Origin: Rhyacophila brunnea
Lineage: Eukaryota > Arthropoda > Insecta > Trichoptera > Rhyacophilidae
Assembly (NCBI GenBank): GCA_022495005.1
Contig: JAGYXB010002077.1
Location: 62,001 to 126,000, forward strand
Length of the DNA stretch: 64,000 nt
Direction: 5' to 3'
Part shown: positions 39,101 through 45,515 of the stretch, in pieces
Position numbering within the stretch: the stretch's first letter is position 1
How the letters are laid out: every line of letters begins with the position of its first letter
Notes under the pieces: model-generated
Told to the model about the DNA's origin: nothing
Seen by the model: only the letters and a program-made list of their open reading frames with translations
Databases searched by the model: none
Position numbers and translations under genes: made by a program

Positions 39101-39914
39101 GAATAAGGTAGTGTTTTTTTGAAATACACCATTTCTTTTGGCATTCCTCAGTGGTTAAGCTACAACATACGGCCGTAGCCATAAATTGACAAACTATAAG
39201 TAAAGTAGGAAGTAAAATTATGTTATTATTTAATTTTAAAAACTAACCAGCACCATCTGCAATTTGTATTCTTAGTTCAATGAAAACAAATAAGTGTGAC
39301 TGACAAAGTTTAGTGTGCACTATTTATGTCGGATAACAGCCAACCGCCACTTCAACATAGCATGTATGAAGATGAATATTTAGGCATTTATAAAATATAG
39401 CACATCATTACACTCTGACTCACGTGGAATATACCAACTGTCAATAGTGCGCAAGTAAGAATATAAACCTAGGGAGGACATTGATAAAACCCACTAGGTA
39501 TCTGAATCAAAATACGCAATGATTTTATTGGAAAGTCAATATGATTATTTCCGGCACCGAGACCGTCTGTGTGATGAACTCCTAGTTTTAAAAGTAATCT
39601 AAGATGCCAATCAGATTGTATCCTTAAACTCGTGTTATTAAATGTTATAAAAATATAGCAGAATCACTTTGACCAGCTTAATAATATAGTATATACTAAG
39701 CTCGGTGTATATTATTTTTTTTACAGCTGAAAAATGCCAACTGCACCGGTAAATAACGGAGGCGCTCAGAAATTGTGCAATAGTAAACATTCAATAACAA
39801 TAATAATACAGTGTTTTCGCTTACATCTTCAAATTCCAAAAAGGGTAAGCTATCTATAGACCCTACATCTGAATCGACGAGAGACAAATTGGACGGTGCC
39901 TTCAATAAATCCAT
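16726..39914 (-). CDS. Vps8: VPS8, CORVET tethering-complex subunit (12 coding exons, complete)
   Basis: VPS8 is the Rab5-binding subunit of CORVET, which tethers early-endosomal membranes before fusion. I joined 12 minus-strand exons: 39825-39914, 37645-37887, 35279-35465, 30868-31115, 30234-30473, 29066-29278, 27619-27840, 26300-26445, 23937-24153, 19857-20108, 19079-19297 and 16726-18126. All join in phase with AG acceptors and GT donors and give about 1225 residues (human about 1430). Landmarks recalled from the family: IPAVNELPSLESVL, IAIGTSHGL, VSCLFSGARGEV, ATGGKVSEAL, LLLYVADCFAGRDFP, and a C-terminal RING-H2 (about 1146-1183). The start is the ATG at 39914: the GTG further up is preceded in frame by TAG. 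Exons are GC-rich against AT-rich introns full of transposons. The weakest junction is the exon 7 donor. Confidence 0.93.
19079..19297 (-). CDS. Vps8: Vps8 exon 11, residues 687-759
   Basis: The acceptor is ATATGTATCAG and the donor ACG|GTAAAT, both phase 0. It encodes ILGCLLYDGDDS, LRALLLHDAGSTLRMLGMAF and ends EDPSLFT, corresponding to the YIRTLLHFDTREFLNVLALT solenoid segment. Confidence 0.87.
19857..20108 (-). CDS. Vps8: Vps8 exon 10, residues 603-686
   Basis: The acceptor is TATCTTTATAG and the donor GAG|GTTAGA, both phase 0. It begins VLTECRRLGLWEAWVRVTSS and contains LLLYVADCFAGRDFPRGLLP, close to LLVYISCCLAGRAYPLGDIP in VPS8. Confidence 0.9.
20191..20618 (-). mobile_element. RTE/BovB-like LINE 3' end, degenerate
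   Basis: On the minus strand the frame reads LYKTFLSPVLRYGSEC, then a stop where Trp is expected, LSKQDERNMNIVERNVLSRI, FGAVPEDGI, and HWIGHM with another stop. This is the typical C-terminal tail of reverse transcriptases from RTE-like LINEs. The 3' terminus ends in an ATGATGATGATC repeat, typical of these LINEs. The copy is 5' truncated and lies in a Vps8 intron. Confidence 0.75.
20872..21199. mobile_element. Palindromic MITE family M2, copy 1, nested in hAT
   Basis: The termini AAGCCGCGTTGACACGG and its complement bound a nearly self-complementary element. The internal units TCCAAGT, TAGGAATAAWTAGTATG and GAAGATGTC alternate in both orientations, so single strands would fold into a long hairpin. 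TTAA overlaps each boundary. A shorter copy is at 58310-58539. Confidence 0.85.
21421..21690 (+). pseudogene. hAT transposase C-terminal remnant
   Basis: Across two frames the plus strand reads PDIYRAAKEMSCTFPNVEI, then (after stops and a shift) NERSFSVLKRVKNYLRSTMG, EERLN, and after another shift YLEQEILNRIDTAKIIDEYA. This is the C-terminal dimerisation region of ZMYM1-like hAT transposases. It lies inside the hAT copy 20692-21863 and is non-functional. Confidence 0.8.
22115..22420 (-). mobile_element. SINE-related copy, diverged head
   Basis: Read on the minus strand it starts GTAGTGGAGCACGTATCTCTGAAGC, a tRNA-like 5' region with a poor B box (GGTTTGATTCTG). It continues through GACCCAATGAGTTGGGCGAT to a CTACTCGGTAGAGG...AACATATGGGCC tail. 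The tail and the CCAATGAGTTG-type block resemble the SINE bodies elsewhere; the head is of a different type. Confidence 0.55.
22498..23864. mobile_element. hAT element with 8-bp target duplication AATGGATT
   Basis: The ends are CATTGGCGGCTTAATCC (left) and, inward from the right, CACTGGCGGCTGCCTGC. An exact duplication AATGGATT flanks it (22490-22497, 23865-23872). A minus-strand transposase tail occupies 22719-23275. With 1367 bp it is a deletion derivative of a full hAT. Confidence 0.92.
22719..23275 (-). pseudogene. hAT transposase C-terminal fragment, one frameshift
   Basis: The minus strand reads VAIEVCDTIIMEMEARF, then a long open stretch to PMTTVESERCFSTLKRIKTF LRN, the conserved hAT C-terminal dimerisation motif. 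At about 22860 the frame shifts, and GQDRLTALAMLSIEKKY continues to a TAA at 22719-22721. The 5' two-thirds of the transposase, including the zinc finger and first catalytic residues, are missing. Confidence 0.85.
23937..24153 (-). CDS. Vps8: Vps8 exon 9, residues 530-602
   Basis: The acceptor ATACCCTAG supplies one base, then DILWGPIWDGVVAVGVENC; the exon ends LVASDPQRLQKALLHLPVDC...LHQ at CAG|GTAGAT, phase 0. It corresponds to MYDKLS...IVHMDITSLDIQQV of human VPS8. Confidence 0.87.
24744..25749. mobile_element. Unclassified TIR element with CGCTATG motif array
   Basis: The left end is TCGTCGTTGCGCCTGCAAAA; the right end read inward is TCGTCGTCGCGCTTGCAAAA. Both continue into TCCG. TA flanks both sides. 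The heptamer CGCTATG (or AGCTATG) recurs on either strand at about 24809, 24883, 24920, 25057, 25450, 25482, 25535 and 25722, usually beside AAAAT or GCAAAAT. No ORF resembles a transposase. The superfamily is unknown to me. Confidence 0.75.
25935..26160 (+). repeat. Dispersed repeat, copy of 455-675
   Basis: It matches 455-675 in block order and orientation, ending in AAATTTGGGGGCGTTC and GATTAGCTGTAC. It lies in a Vps8 intron (exons 8-9), next to the TIR element. Confidence 0.6.
26300..26445 (-). CDS. Vps8: Vps8 exon 8, residues 482-530 (last codon split)
   Basis: The acceptor TTTATTTTCCAG is followed by SLEGKSSRQAISRHRAEALL and IDACVQMQL; the donor is TTGCT|GTAAGA (phase 2). It matches the FHEGKAKAVV...ASKRKAIVADRM solenoid segment of VPS8 and is too short to stand out as an ORF. 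Confidence 0.85.
26749..27352. mobile_element. Tigger/pogo-type deletion derivative
   Basis: The inverted ends are CAGTACACTCTCAGTAATCC (left) and CAGTACTCTCTCAGTAATCC (right, read inward), each bordered by TA (26747-26748, 27353-27354). Inside is a piece of the pogo-family DDE transposase on the plus strand. At 604 bp it has lost most of the gene. Confidence 0.88.
26941..27105 (+). pseudogene. Tigger/pogo transposase DDE fragment
   Basis: It reads HEESNVPGRKVPKDRITIMP, CSNATGTHKLKLLVIGKA, NPKPFKNI. This is the DDE-superfamily segment around the first catalytic region in jerky/Tigger transposases (PGRK...KERVT...CANASG.HKL..LVIGK). The catalytic triad is not present as a whole. Confidence 0.85.
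27619..27840 (-). CDS. Vps8: Vps8 exon 7, residues 408-481
   Basis: The acceptor TTTTTATTACAG is followed by GVATGGKVSEALSRAGC, the end of the propeller, then a very Gly/Ala-rich stretch and RAAHAAAHHHADMGRWVQAL, the start of the helical solenoid. Two donors are possible: ACTG|GTGAAT (end at 27630, phase 1) and AAT|GTATGA (end at 27619, phase 0). Only the second joins exon 8 in the correct frame, so it was chosen. Confidence 0.8.
28056..28095 (+). mobile_element. Solo Tigger-like terminus
   Basis: After TA (28054-28055) the sequence CAGTAGAACATCAATTACCC runs on to CCCGGACTAATTGGG, a pattern typical of a Tigger/pogo left end. I found no matching right end within the intron, so the copy is truncated or decayed. 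Confidence 0.5.
28531..28921. mobile_element. MITE family M1, copy 2
   Basis: The left end is CCTGTACACGTGCATGG followed by TTTTACTTGC; read inward from the right it is CCCCGTTTGCATTTGCATGG followed by ATTTACTG. The interior shares AGTCTCGCCAATCTCATTCTT and TTTGACAGGT blocks with copy 3 (42078-42454). It lies in the intron between Vps8 exons 6 and 7. Confidence 0.75.
29066..29278 (-). CDS. Vps8: Vps8 exon 6, residues 337-407
   Basis: The acceptor is ATCTCTTTCAG and the donor AAG|GTTTGT (phase 0). The frame reads VRWGTTGPEALPLKRAALPW, then LALLDDRETLHLWDV and VLETLDLSNAQLIYANAHFK, matching the VVLLDSVEKLHVIDR...ETVEISEVQLVYNSSHFK region of VPS8. Confidence 0.92.
29443..29645 (+). repeat. Old repeat, uninterrupted copy of 59445-60208
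   Basis: Reverse-complemented, this aligns with both halves of 59445-59549 plus 60111-60208: GCATCATAA, TTTGCACTCCGGCTC, AGGATGAAAATGA, TTATTACTAC, and ATGCGAGGTAATCAGGCAA. It lacks the 0.56-kb MITE present in the other copy, so it serves as a paralogous empty site. Confidence 0.8.
30135..30205 (-). repeat. Fragment of a tRNA-like SINE head
   Basis: On the minus strand, GGTTCGAATCCC is a Pol III B-box-like element, here seen as GGGATTCGAACCC on the plus strand at 30148-30160. An upstream stretch (GATTTCAGACAAT...GCTCTTATTCATTGAG) could be the A-box side. It is too short and lacks tRNA arms. Confidence 0.45.
30234..30473 (-). CDS. Vps8: Vps8 exon 5, residues 257-336
   Basis: It begins VCAVEPGWDGALALATLS, followed by VVVVWGG, PLLSWQPPP and DPVLCSARGSNIQFHQ; the donor is CAG|GTAAGT, phase 0. 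It corresponds to the EPL..LLAMAS...VPLLAWHF...CRGDVVHF part of the VPS8 propeller. Confidence 0.9.
30868..31115 (-). CDS. Vps8: Vps8 exon 4, residues 174-256
   Basis: The acceptor TTGTTTCAG leads to the split Gly, then FARGIVVMYES; the exon continues to TGGSVWLLRFTRTLGVR and SCLFSGARGE at donor GAG|GTGAGC, phase 0. This is the most diagnostic VPS8 propeller segment in the gene. Confidence 0.93.
31266..33672 (+). mobile_element. Non-autonomous Helitron carrying a minisatellite
   Basis: The 5' end is TCTAATATATAAAAATTAAT, preceded by A. The 3' end has a hairpin-like CCCCGTGCGAAGCCGGG shortly before CTAG, followed by T (33673). This fits Helitron rules: 5' TC, 3' CTRR with a subterminal hairpin, insertion between A and T, no target duplication. 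A second 5'-like start (TACTAATATATAAAAATAAA, 31390) suggests nesting or internal duplication. No Rep/helicase ORF. It lies in the intron between Vps8 exons 3 and 4. Confidence 0.8.
31400..33365 (+). repeat. Minisatellite, about 107-135-bp units with A/B alternation
   Basis: The anchor CATCCGATTG (with small variants) recurs at 31475, 31605, 31735, 31867, 31994, 32129, 32259, 32394, 32524, 32656, 32776, 32902, 33013, 33124, 33231 and 33338. Each unit carries a CTT/CTTCTT run and TTCGTATG. From 31735 to 32656 two unit types alternate (one with ACCTTCATCAGTTGTTGTGG, the other with TTTTCGTCAGTAATTGTG), giving a dimer of about 262 bp. A TCTG microsatellite (31410-31450) leads in. Confidence 0.92.
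33720..33930 (+). mobile_element. SINE-related copy, degenerate head
   Basis: GCAGTTGATTGAGCATGTCTC and a poor B box (GCGGATTCGATCAC) form a tRNA-like head; CCAATGAGTCGAGTGAATTGC and TATGGCGGCCGATATGGTCC form the body. The body blocks parallel those at 43547-43737 and 42545-42690. It lies just outside the Helitron 3' end. Confidence 0.55.
35279..35465 (-). CDS. Vps8: Vps8 exon 3, residues 112-173 (start of beta-propeller)
   Basis: The acceptor is TTTTAATGTAG and the donor GGCCG|GTGAGG (phase 1). It encodes SAVAVWGERIAIGTSHGLVM and a TTLDYNEDGTRLLAG repeat, typical WD-like propeller strands and close to the VPS8 IAVGTSHGLALIF segment. Confidence 0.92.
36115..37110 (-). other. GC-richer insert ending in a pogo-like terminus; class unresolved
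   Basis: This intronic stretch differs from its AT-rich surroundings. On the minus strand, from 37110 and after TA, it begins CAGTGCACCTCGATTTTATG, like the termini of pogo/Tigger elements. No matching opposite end was found. Open frames at 36203-36439 (minus) and 36739-37020 (plus) show no recognised domain. It is probably a decayed DNA element, possibly composite. Confidence 0.4.
37201..37426 (+). mobile_element. tRNA-derived SINE (copy 3)
   Basis: The head GATGGCCACGCGGTTTAAGC and B box GGTTCAAATCC are followed by ATATTGTTTTTCAAT, GACCTAATAGGTTGAGCAAG, and an AACCTCCACTTTGTGG tail running into GGACATGG. It is in the intron between Vps8 exons 2 and 3. Confidence 0.8.
37645..37887 (-). CDS. 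Vps8: Vps8 exon 2, residues 31-111
   Basis: The acceptor TTCATAG precedes CTT AAC GAT; the donor is TCG|GTGAGA; both junctions are phase 0. It encodes EEYGIPAVNELPSLESVL and later LQGISQQITAAS, matching the IPQ..TPPTLESIL and LLKGISAQI segments remembered from human VPS8. A Ser/Thr/Pro-rich stretch lies between them. Confidence 0.9.
38424..38620 (-). repeat. Half-copy of the GAGGC MITE family (see 59550-60110)
   Basis: It begins GAGGCGTCTAATTCCAAAAA and runs through GATAAGTCCACATTTGGTCA to CGCCAAGTCCG. Reverse-complemented, it matches 59925-60110. Only one terminus is present. A weaker relative (ATGAGGTGTATATTTCCAAA...GATAAGTCCACA) lies at 18318-18370. Confidence 0.7.
38655..38910 (+). repeat. 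Dispersed repeat, inverted partner of 15470-15715
   Basis: It shares ATTATCCTTTATA, AAACATTTGATGACTGCATA, AAAATAGTATTCTTTTAAAC and GAATATAGTCATAT with the minus strand of 15470-15715. Both copies lie in non-coding DNA, one 3' of Vps8 and one in its first intron. Confidence 0.65.
39238..39325 (+). repeat. Fragment shared with 54748-54835
   Basis: AAAAACTAACCARCACYATC, TGCAATTTGTA, TCTTAGTTCAATGAAAACAA and TGACAAAGTTTAG occur in both places in the same order. The inverse of this block lies just inside the hAT-like ends at 54454 and 63883, so it is probably part of one hAT-related family. Confidence 0.6.
39825..39914 (-). CDS. Vps8: Vps8 exon 1, residues 1-30
   Basis: It starts MDLLKAPSNLSL and ends FLEFED at the donor GAT|GTAAGC, phase 0. 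It is acidic and Leu-rich, like the unstructured N-termini of other VPS8 proteins. The 5' UTR and transcription start must lie between here and mRpL36. Confidence 0.85.
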
Positions 39915-40479
39915 GATTTCCGAAGATGTCACCGAGATTCCCTATCGCTCTATCACCATTTTTAATTTTGACGTTTGACAGTTTGACGTTTATCTTTTTG
40001 TGTTGCTAGTTGCTAGTGGTAGTGCTATTGTCATGGTTCTTGGCGCATTCCTGGAAAATAATATAAAAAATATTTGTTCTGCGTGAGATTATAAAAACTA
40101 ACCTGGTACTGCCTACCTACTGAAAAATAGGATACCTATCGTAGGTACCTAACGTTTAAAAAAACCGACTGAGTTATAATATTAGACTTTTTATTTTTTC
40201 CGAGGAACATATTATATTAAAATTATTATTATCTAAACCAGTATTCTTCAAAGATGGATTCTTACTAATAGTTTGGACTAGGTAGTCTTTAATTTTTTTG
40301 AAATCGCAAATAAACTTTACTGATGTTATCTACATTTTTCATTATATGGCAATAACAGTACTCTTTTAATTTGACAGATAGGTTTTAACCTAAAAGAGTT
40401 TAAGGTTGTTTTAACTGGAAATCGAAGATATAGGTTATTGTTTATACAAAATTATTTTGGAGAAGAAGCATAAGTCCAA
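39915..40479. promoter_or_regulatory. Shared divergent promoter region, Vps8 / mRpL36
   Basis: The Vps8 start codon (39914, minus) and the mRpL36 start codon (40571, plus) face away from each other with 656 bases between them, and the mRpL36 5' UTR probably includes an exon ending at 40479. A bidirectional promoter is inferred from geometry only. The motif TTTGACGTTTGACAGTTTGACG (two halves, near 39964-39988) is a small local repeat of TTTGACGTTT. Confidence 0.45.
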
Positions 40480-40564
40480 GTAAGATAAAGTGTTTTAAGT
40501 TTTGCGATAATTCAGCGTCATGTGTGGTTTGGTTTTTACAAATGTCATTTGTTTTATATTTCAG
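40480..40564 (+). other. Probable 5' UTR intron of mRpL36
   Basis: The donor CAA|GTAAGA (40480) and the acceptor TTTATATTTCAG (ends 40564) define an 85-bp intron just six bases before the start codon GTCAATATG. The intron is inferred from consensus only. If it is not spliced, the ORF could extend to an ATG at 40520, but those added residues (MCGLVFTNVICFIFQ) do not look like the family. Confidence 0.55.
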
Positions 40565-40570
40565 GTCAAT

Positions 40571-40933
40571 ATGCAGTCTCTATTTAGGAATCTGCTTAAC
40601 AAGATTCCTCAAATTTCCAACTCCTCGTTGAGTAATGTATCATCGAGATCTTTCGGAATATTGACACCAACTTTCAACTTAGTCTCGCAGCGTTTAGGAA
40701 ATCAAAGTGTTCTTTTGCGGCCATCTCTACCTTCCATGAATCAATCCTGCGGATTCAAGGTTAGGGGTCTTCTAAAGCGAAGATGCAAAGACTGCTACAT
40801 CGTAATAAGAGATCAGAGAACCTATATTATATGTAAAACTTTTCCTCGGCATAAACAAATGTCCATGGTGGAAAAACCCCATAACACTTGGATACTAACC
40901 CATGCCACACAGGGTACGGTCAGACCATGGTAA
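40571..40933 (+). CDS. mRpL36: Mitochondrial ribosomal protein bL36m
   Basis: This is a large-subunit protein of the mitochondrial ribosome, encoded in the nucleus and imported. The 120-residue protein has a basic, Ser-rich, acid-free N-terminal half suited to a mitochondrial targeting peptide. Then comes the bL36 core: GFKVRGLLKRRCKDCYIVIR, Cys72, Cys75, Cys88 and His94 (CKTFPRHKQ), the zinc ribbon of the family. A C-terminal extension of about 25 residues (NTWILTHATQGTVRPW at the end) follows; animal mitochondrial forms vary here. The start at 40571 was chosen because it follows the inferred acceptor and gives the usual length. Coding sequence is uninterrupted. It is a single coding exon, divergent from Vps8. 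Confidence 0.94.
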   Translation: MQSLFRNLLNKIPQISNSSLSNVSSRSFGILTPTFNLVSQRLGNQSVLLRPSLPSMNQSCGFKVRGLLKRRCKDCYIVIRDQRTYIICKTFPRHKQMSMVEKPHNTWILTHATQGTVRPW

Positions 40934-42077
40934 TACAATATTCTATGTAACACTGTAACAGACACTAACAACGCAGTGAATATCTGATGTTATACAATGT
41001 TATATTATTTAAAATTAGATAGATACAGTACTCAATATCGTCTATAAAATACTTCATAACTGTTGAAAACTATTTCTTTTTAGTTTAGAAATCGAAATGA
41101 ATGTCACACATTTTACACAATGTCTAATTTGCATTAATTTACTTTAACAACTCACTATTGCTGCCCTCTGTAGCCAAAAGAAGACAGTAAAAAAATCATA
41201 TTTGAATCGATTGTCAAACAAAAATCCTATGTTGGGCATATTTTTTTGTGTTACAAAAAACAAACTCATCCTACGAAAACTGACACTCATTCGCTGCCCA
41301 CTAGATAATGATTTTTTAATTACCACCTTTAAAATGCACATTAATTACATTGATCGGCCGCCTGGTCATTACGCGCCAGGTGCGTCTTCAGCGTCCAAAG
41401 TATTAATTCTAGAAAATTGTTGACCTATTGGAGTTTTTTCTAGTTTGGATAAAAATGGCATCGTATACTACTCTTAACTTTTGGCCATGTTCATTATTTA
41501 ATGTGAAAGCATATTATAAATTTTGATTGCATTACAATAGAGTTGTGTGACATACATTCATTTTGATTTCAACATTTAAACGTAATAATTTCAGCCCATT
41601 TTCAAGTATTTCTTTGACAATATTTAGATACTATTATTTGTAGAAAGCAATCATGATTAAACCATCAAATTTTTAATGATAAACAATAGGTAGATAGATT
41701 CCACTATGGATATCTATCTTCCAGTCTTATGTAAAGCATTTTCACCTGCTAGAATAACTTTTAACACATTCATCTCACTTCTATATTTTTGTAATCAAAA
41801 ATGTTTTAGTTGTTGAACAGCATTTCATGTATATGTATGGAATCATAGAAGTCAAAATAAATTATATAAAAAAAATACTCTGGTTTAATTACCTACTGCA
41901 TATTTTTGTTTACTGTATAAAATATCCCTCTAGGGTTAGCGACCAGTCCATTTGGCTCAGTCCTATACTGACTTATTTTTTACTTTACTTCTTTACCAAC
42001 TGTGTAGCTCTTAAGATCAGTGCACACATCACCACCACAATTTGTCGCATGCGTAGCAGTACACGGTGGTAATAACG
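40934..42077. other. Downstream of mRpL36; nothing further recognised
   Basis: This contains the mRpL36 3' UTR and AT-rich intergenic DNA. AATAAA on the plus strand occurs only far downstream (about 41855). Small ORFs at 41144-41423 on either strand show no family resemblance. Confidence 0.4.
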
Positions 42078-42454
42078 CATGTACACGTGCATGGATTTAC
42101 ATACAGCAATAGTGTATATTCTAAACTATCTCGATAATAACTGTATACACGTAAAAGTGCTGACTGTCTCGCCAATCTCATTCTTTAAGAGTAAGCGAGA
42201 CGCGATGTTGTAATTTAATAGTACTATTTGACAGGTTGTGAAATCGGTTAACCTCAAAATGAGTCTGCACGGTGTAATTCGTTTTTTTACCAGCAAGCTC
42301 GCCACTATCGTTCTACTCGGCAGGCACAGATATCGAACAAATCCAACTGTCACGAGAAAATTCAGAAACTTCCTAACATGTTTGATTCTTTCTTGTTATG
42401 GCTGCGATAATACATACTATCAGCAGTAAATCCATGCACGTGTAAACGGGGTAT
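42078..42454. mobile_element. MITE family M1, copy 3
   Basis: The left end is ATGTACACGTGCATGGATTT; the right end read inward is CCCCGTTTACACGTGCATGG. It shares AGTGTATATT, CTCGCCAATCTCATTCTTTA and TTTGACAGGT blocks with copy 2. TAA occurs close to both ends, which would fit a 3-bp duplication of Harbinger type, but the exact boundary is not fixed. Confidence 0.78.
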
Positions 42455-42544
42455 AACTCGAACTCGTGGTGAATCTTAACTGAGCAGCTGTTAGCAGCAA
42501 CGTGTAGTGGTGAAAGCATCGATATTTTGAAATGGACATAATTA

Positions 42545-42690
42545 ACACCCGAAGTAGTCTAATGACAAATTGTCTGCTTCACAAAGTATGGGTGTGTTTC
42601 GGCCCTGAGATTGAACGAATAGCTAACAATCGTTTTATGTAAGAAATCTGATCCACATTGGATTGTAAAGCCAATGGAGCAAATTAAACA
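42545..42690 (+). repeat. Degenerate SINE-related copy
   Basis: AAGTAGTCTAATGACAAATT GTCTGCTTC resembles the head at 43547 (TAGTGGCTGAATGTCTGCTTC). The downstream GAACGAATAGCTAAC and CCAATGGAGC blocks resemble its body. The B box has decayed. Confidence 0.45.
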
Positions 42691-43546
42691 TTAAGAGACT
42701 ATACAGATTGAAGCCGCATGTTGTTTTGAACCATTTGCCATGTTATAGGTACTTATGACTTCTTTTCATGGAAATGTATTTTCATATAATATAAGTTAGT
42801 GAAAAATAAGGTTTTTTTGGGCAACCACTATAGTTATTAACATTTCACTCTATAGATCACATGGGTTCCGGTTCGAATATTTACATCAATTTTGAGTCTG
42901 GATCCAAGGCATGGGTGTTTGTAAATTCCTCCCTTACCTCTCTTTTATTCCCACCCCCTAAATGGTTTGCAATCCTCGCAAAAAAGTTCCTTATCTCACC
43001 TCCTCTGTTCCTTATCCTGTCTGCTGTCGATATTATGCTCTGTCTCTTCAGCTTGATTAGTAATGAATATTAGAGGAACACACCAAAGGAAATAAAAATA
43101 TATAATAATACTACAAATTGGCACTTTTAAAGTATTTATTTAAAAAATCACACTTTTATTGCTGATAGTTTTTAAATATTGCTTTTCTTATAATTCATAA
43201 TATAAATATATAATATAACAATAATATTCATAAACATAAACATACATCAACGATGGCGTAATAGAATGCACCATTTTTCTGTTAGTATTGATTGCACAGG
43301 CAAAACATAAAAAATAATGTTATTAAATTACAAAGTGACCTAATTGTATTGCACAAATTCGTCTGTCAATAAATAAAGATATAATTATTTGTATATTATA
43401 AATGAAAATTTGCTGAATTTTGACGACTTTCGTGTAATAAATATGTTTTTTTACATTTTCACGACACAATTCCTGTGGTGCGATCGACATGCCTGACATA
43501 ATATTCATAATAATTTCCACTTATTACATTAAGAAATGATTCTGTC

Positions 43547-43737
43547 AGCTGCGGTGACCTAGTGGCTGAATGTCTGCTTCTGAAGCCATGGGTTCGGAAC
43601 ATACCAACATTTTATTTATTTTTTCGATTCGTATTTGGACCCAATAGGTTGAGCGAATTGCTAACCATTTTTTGTAAAAATATGTATAATAGAACCTCCA
43701 CTCAGTGGAGGCCTATATGCTCCACTTAAAAGCTAAA
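43547..43737 (+). mobile_element. SINE with second head type
   Basis: The head is GCTGCGGTGACCTAGTGGCT with TGTCTGCTTC and a B-box-like GGGTTCGGAAC. The body is GGACCCAATAGGTTGAGCGA, then CCTCCACTCAGTGGAGG and a TATATGCTCC tail. The body matches that of copies 1-4 while the head differs, so the family includes at least two tRNA-derived heads on one body. Confidence 0.7.
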
Positions 43738-44708
43738 AATTGATATGTAAACATATAAGTAGATAATAATATATTTTTTGTAACCATAGTAGCGACCAAG
43801 AGTTGAATTTGACAATGTTTACAAATCACGTTTTTTCAGTATCATATACCACAATGTTACGTTTCTTGTATCACATTATTTTCAAGTTATTTCCACATTA
43901 GCGCGAGATTTAAAATTGTTTCTAATGCCGAGATGCATAGAATATGATAAATTACTACACGCTATTTAGCTGATTGATGGTAATGATATATGAATTTTTT
44001 CATCATGAACAATAAAGACGTACACATGACAGTGTAAGTATACTTTATCACCATGCGTGCATTTACAATCAAAACACCGATGAAGTAACCATTAAATATT
44101 TATATTAGCTATTAATTTCTAATTGATCATTTTAAATTGTGCAGTTTTTATATTTTTACTATTTTATATCAGTTTAGTAATATTTGATTTGAATAATCGG
44201 GAAACTGCAATTTCAAAAACTGCAACAACTATGATTGCGGAACACGTTACGTTACTAATTATGATTACAGCAGCTATCATTCTATTTTTGTCTATGTATG
44301 GCATTCAGACAATACTTTGATCAAGATAATACAATATTTTATTATGCACCTCGGCCAAAATGTAATAAAATACATATTATTACAATGTCTTTCTTTAATA
44401 GAGATTCTCCAATAATGAGATACAATATTTTATTCAGTAATGACCTTCCTTCCTTATTATATATAAAAATAAACTCAATATTATTGTCTTTTAATTGCAC
44501 ATTCACCAAACATTATTCTAAATATGTACTAGATCATTAAATAAAATGGAATGTAATAAAATAGGTACTTAATGTTACATTAACGAATGGAATTTTTTGG
44601 ACAAATCACTTGTAAGGCACATGACATAAAACCTCTCAATACATCCGAAAACTAGTAAATGTATATCCTTTTCTGGCACCCATACGTAAATCATGTAATT
44701 GTTATTAA

Positions 44709-45228
44709 ATGCCAGTTTGGATTAGTCGAGTAATTTAGTATAATCATTTAGTTGAGTGAATCCATTTTGTTCTAATTTTTCGGTCAAGTAACGACCAACA
44801 CCACCTCTCACTAAATACGAGACAAGTCTGAACATGTTATCTTTAGTCAAGTTCATTAGTTGTCGTAGAATTTCTTCCTCCAATTCTTCCAACATAGCCA
44901 TTATAAATGAAGTTATTAACTTATTTATTTTTTGAACATACATAATTTGAAAACACTTCGAATTAGGTTCATCATCACGCAGGTTCGAACCTGCTGGGTA
45001 TCGTATTTTTCTCAGAAGTGTTTTTAAATTACGTATGTTCAATAAAAAGGATGTTACATTCTTAAATTGTGTGAATTATTCGTTGACTTAAAAAAATAGT
45101 TAATTATTAATTTTTGCTTTGTTCATTTTGACATGTCACTCACTAATGTAGTGTTCGGACACTTTTTAGTTACTAAATCATTTAATGGTAACTAACACTC
45201 GCCACTCGACTAATCCGAACCGGCCGTA
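44709..45228. mobile_element. TIR element with an internal minus-strand ORF
   Basis: The left end is GCCAGTTTGGATTAGTCGAG; read inward from the right it is GCCGGTTCGGATTAGTCGAG. Target duplication is unclear. Most of the interior is an open reading frame on the minus strand (see 44722-45042). The GGCC-type end would fit PIF/Harbinger, but this is only a guess. Confidence 0.65.
44722..44900 (-). CDS. Unrecognised short ORF inside a TIR element
   Basis: From the ATG at 44898-44900 the frame reads MAMLEELEEEILRQLMNL, then VSYLVRGGVGRYLTEKLEQN and ends YTKLLD before TAG. The frame stays open further upstream to 45042. It is acidic and predicted helical at the start. I do not recognise it. It may be the first exon of a transposon gene, since the TIRs of 44709-45228 enclose it. 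The stop codon lies only some 13 bases inside the left end. Confidence 0.4.
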
Positions 45229-45249
45229 ACACTCATAAAAATATAATAC

Positions 45250-45255
45250 TTTATT
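45250..45255 (-). terminator. Poly(A) signal for SNX8
   Basis: AATAAA on the minus strand, about 260 bases beyond the SNX8 stop codon. It lies just outside the TIR element 44709-45228. Confidence 0.55.
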
Positions 45256-45515
45256 CTACATATTCGCGAACCAGAAGGAATTGCCACCATATTGTGTAGA
45301 TAATCTCTTATAAACGAGTGAAGGTCTATAATAATAATATATCTCCACAATTATAAATATTGTATGAGTGAATGACTAACGATTAATCTACATTTAGAAA
45401 TGCTGACAAAATATGTAACTCTGCAGTCTTTTAATTTGCTTTGCAGTGGCCATATGCTCATGTAATTATGTAAAAAATATATTGACATATTCACAGAAAT
45501 GTATGGATAAAAATC

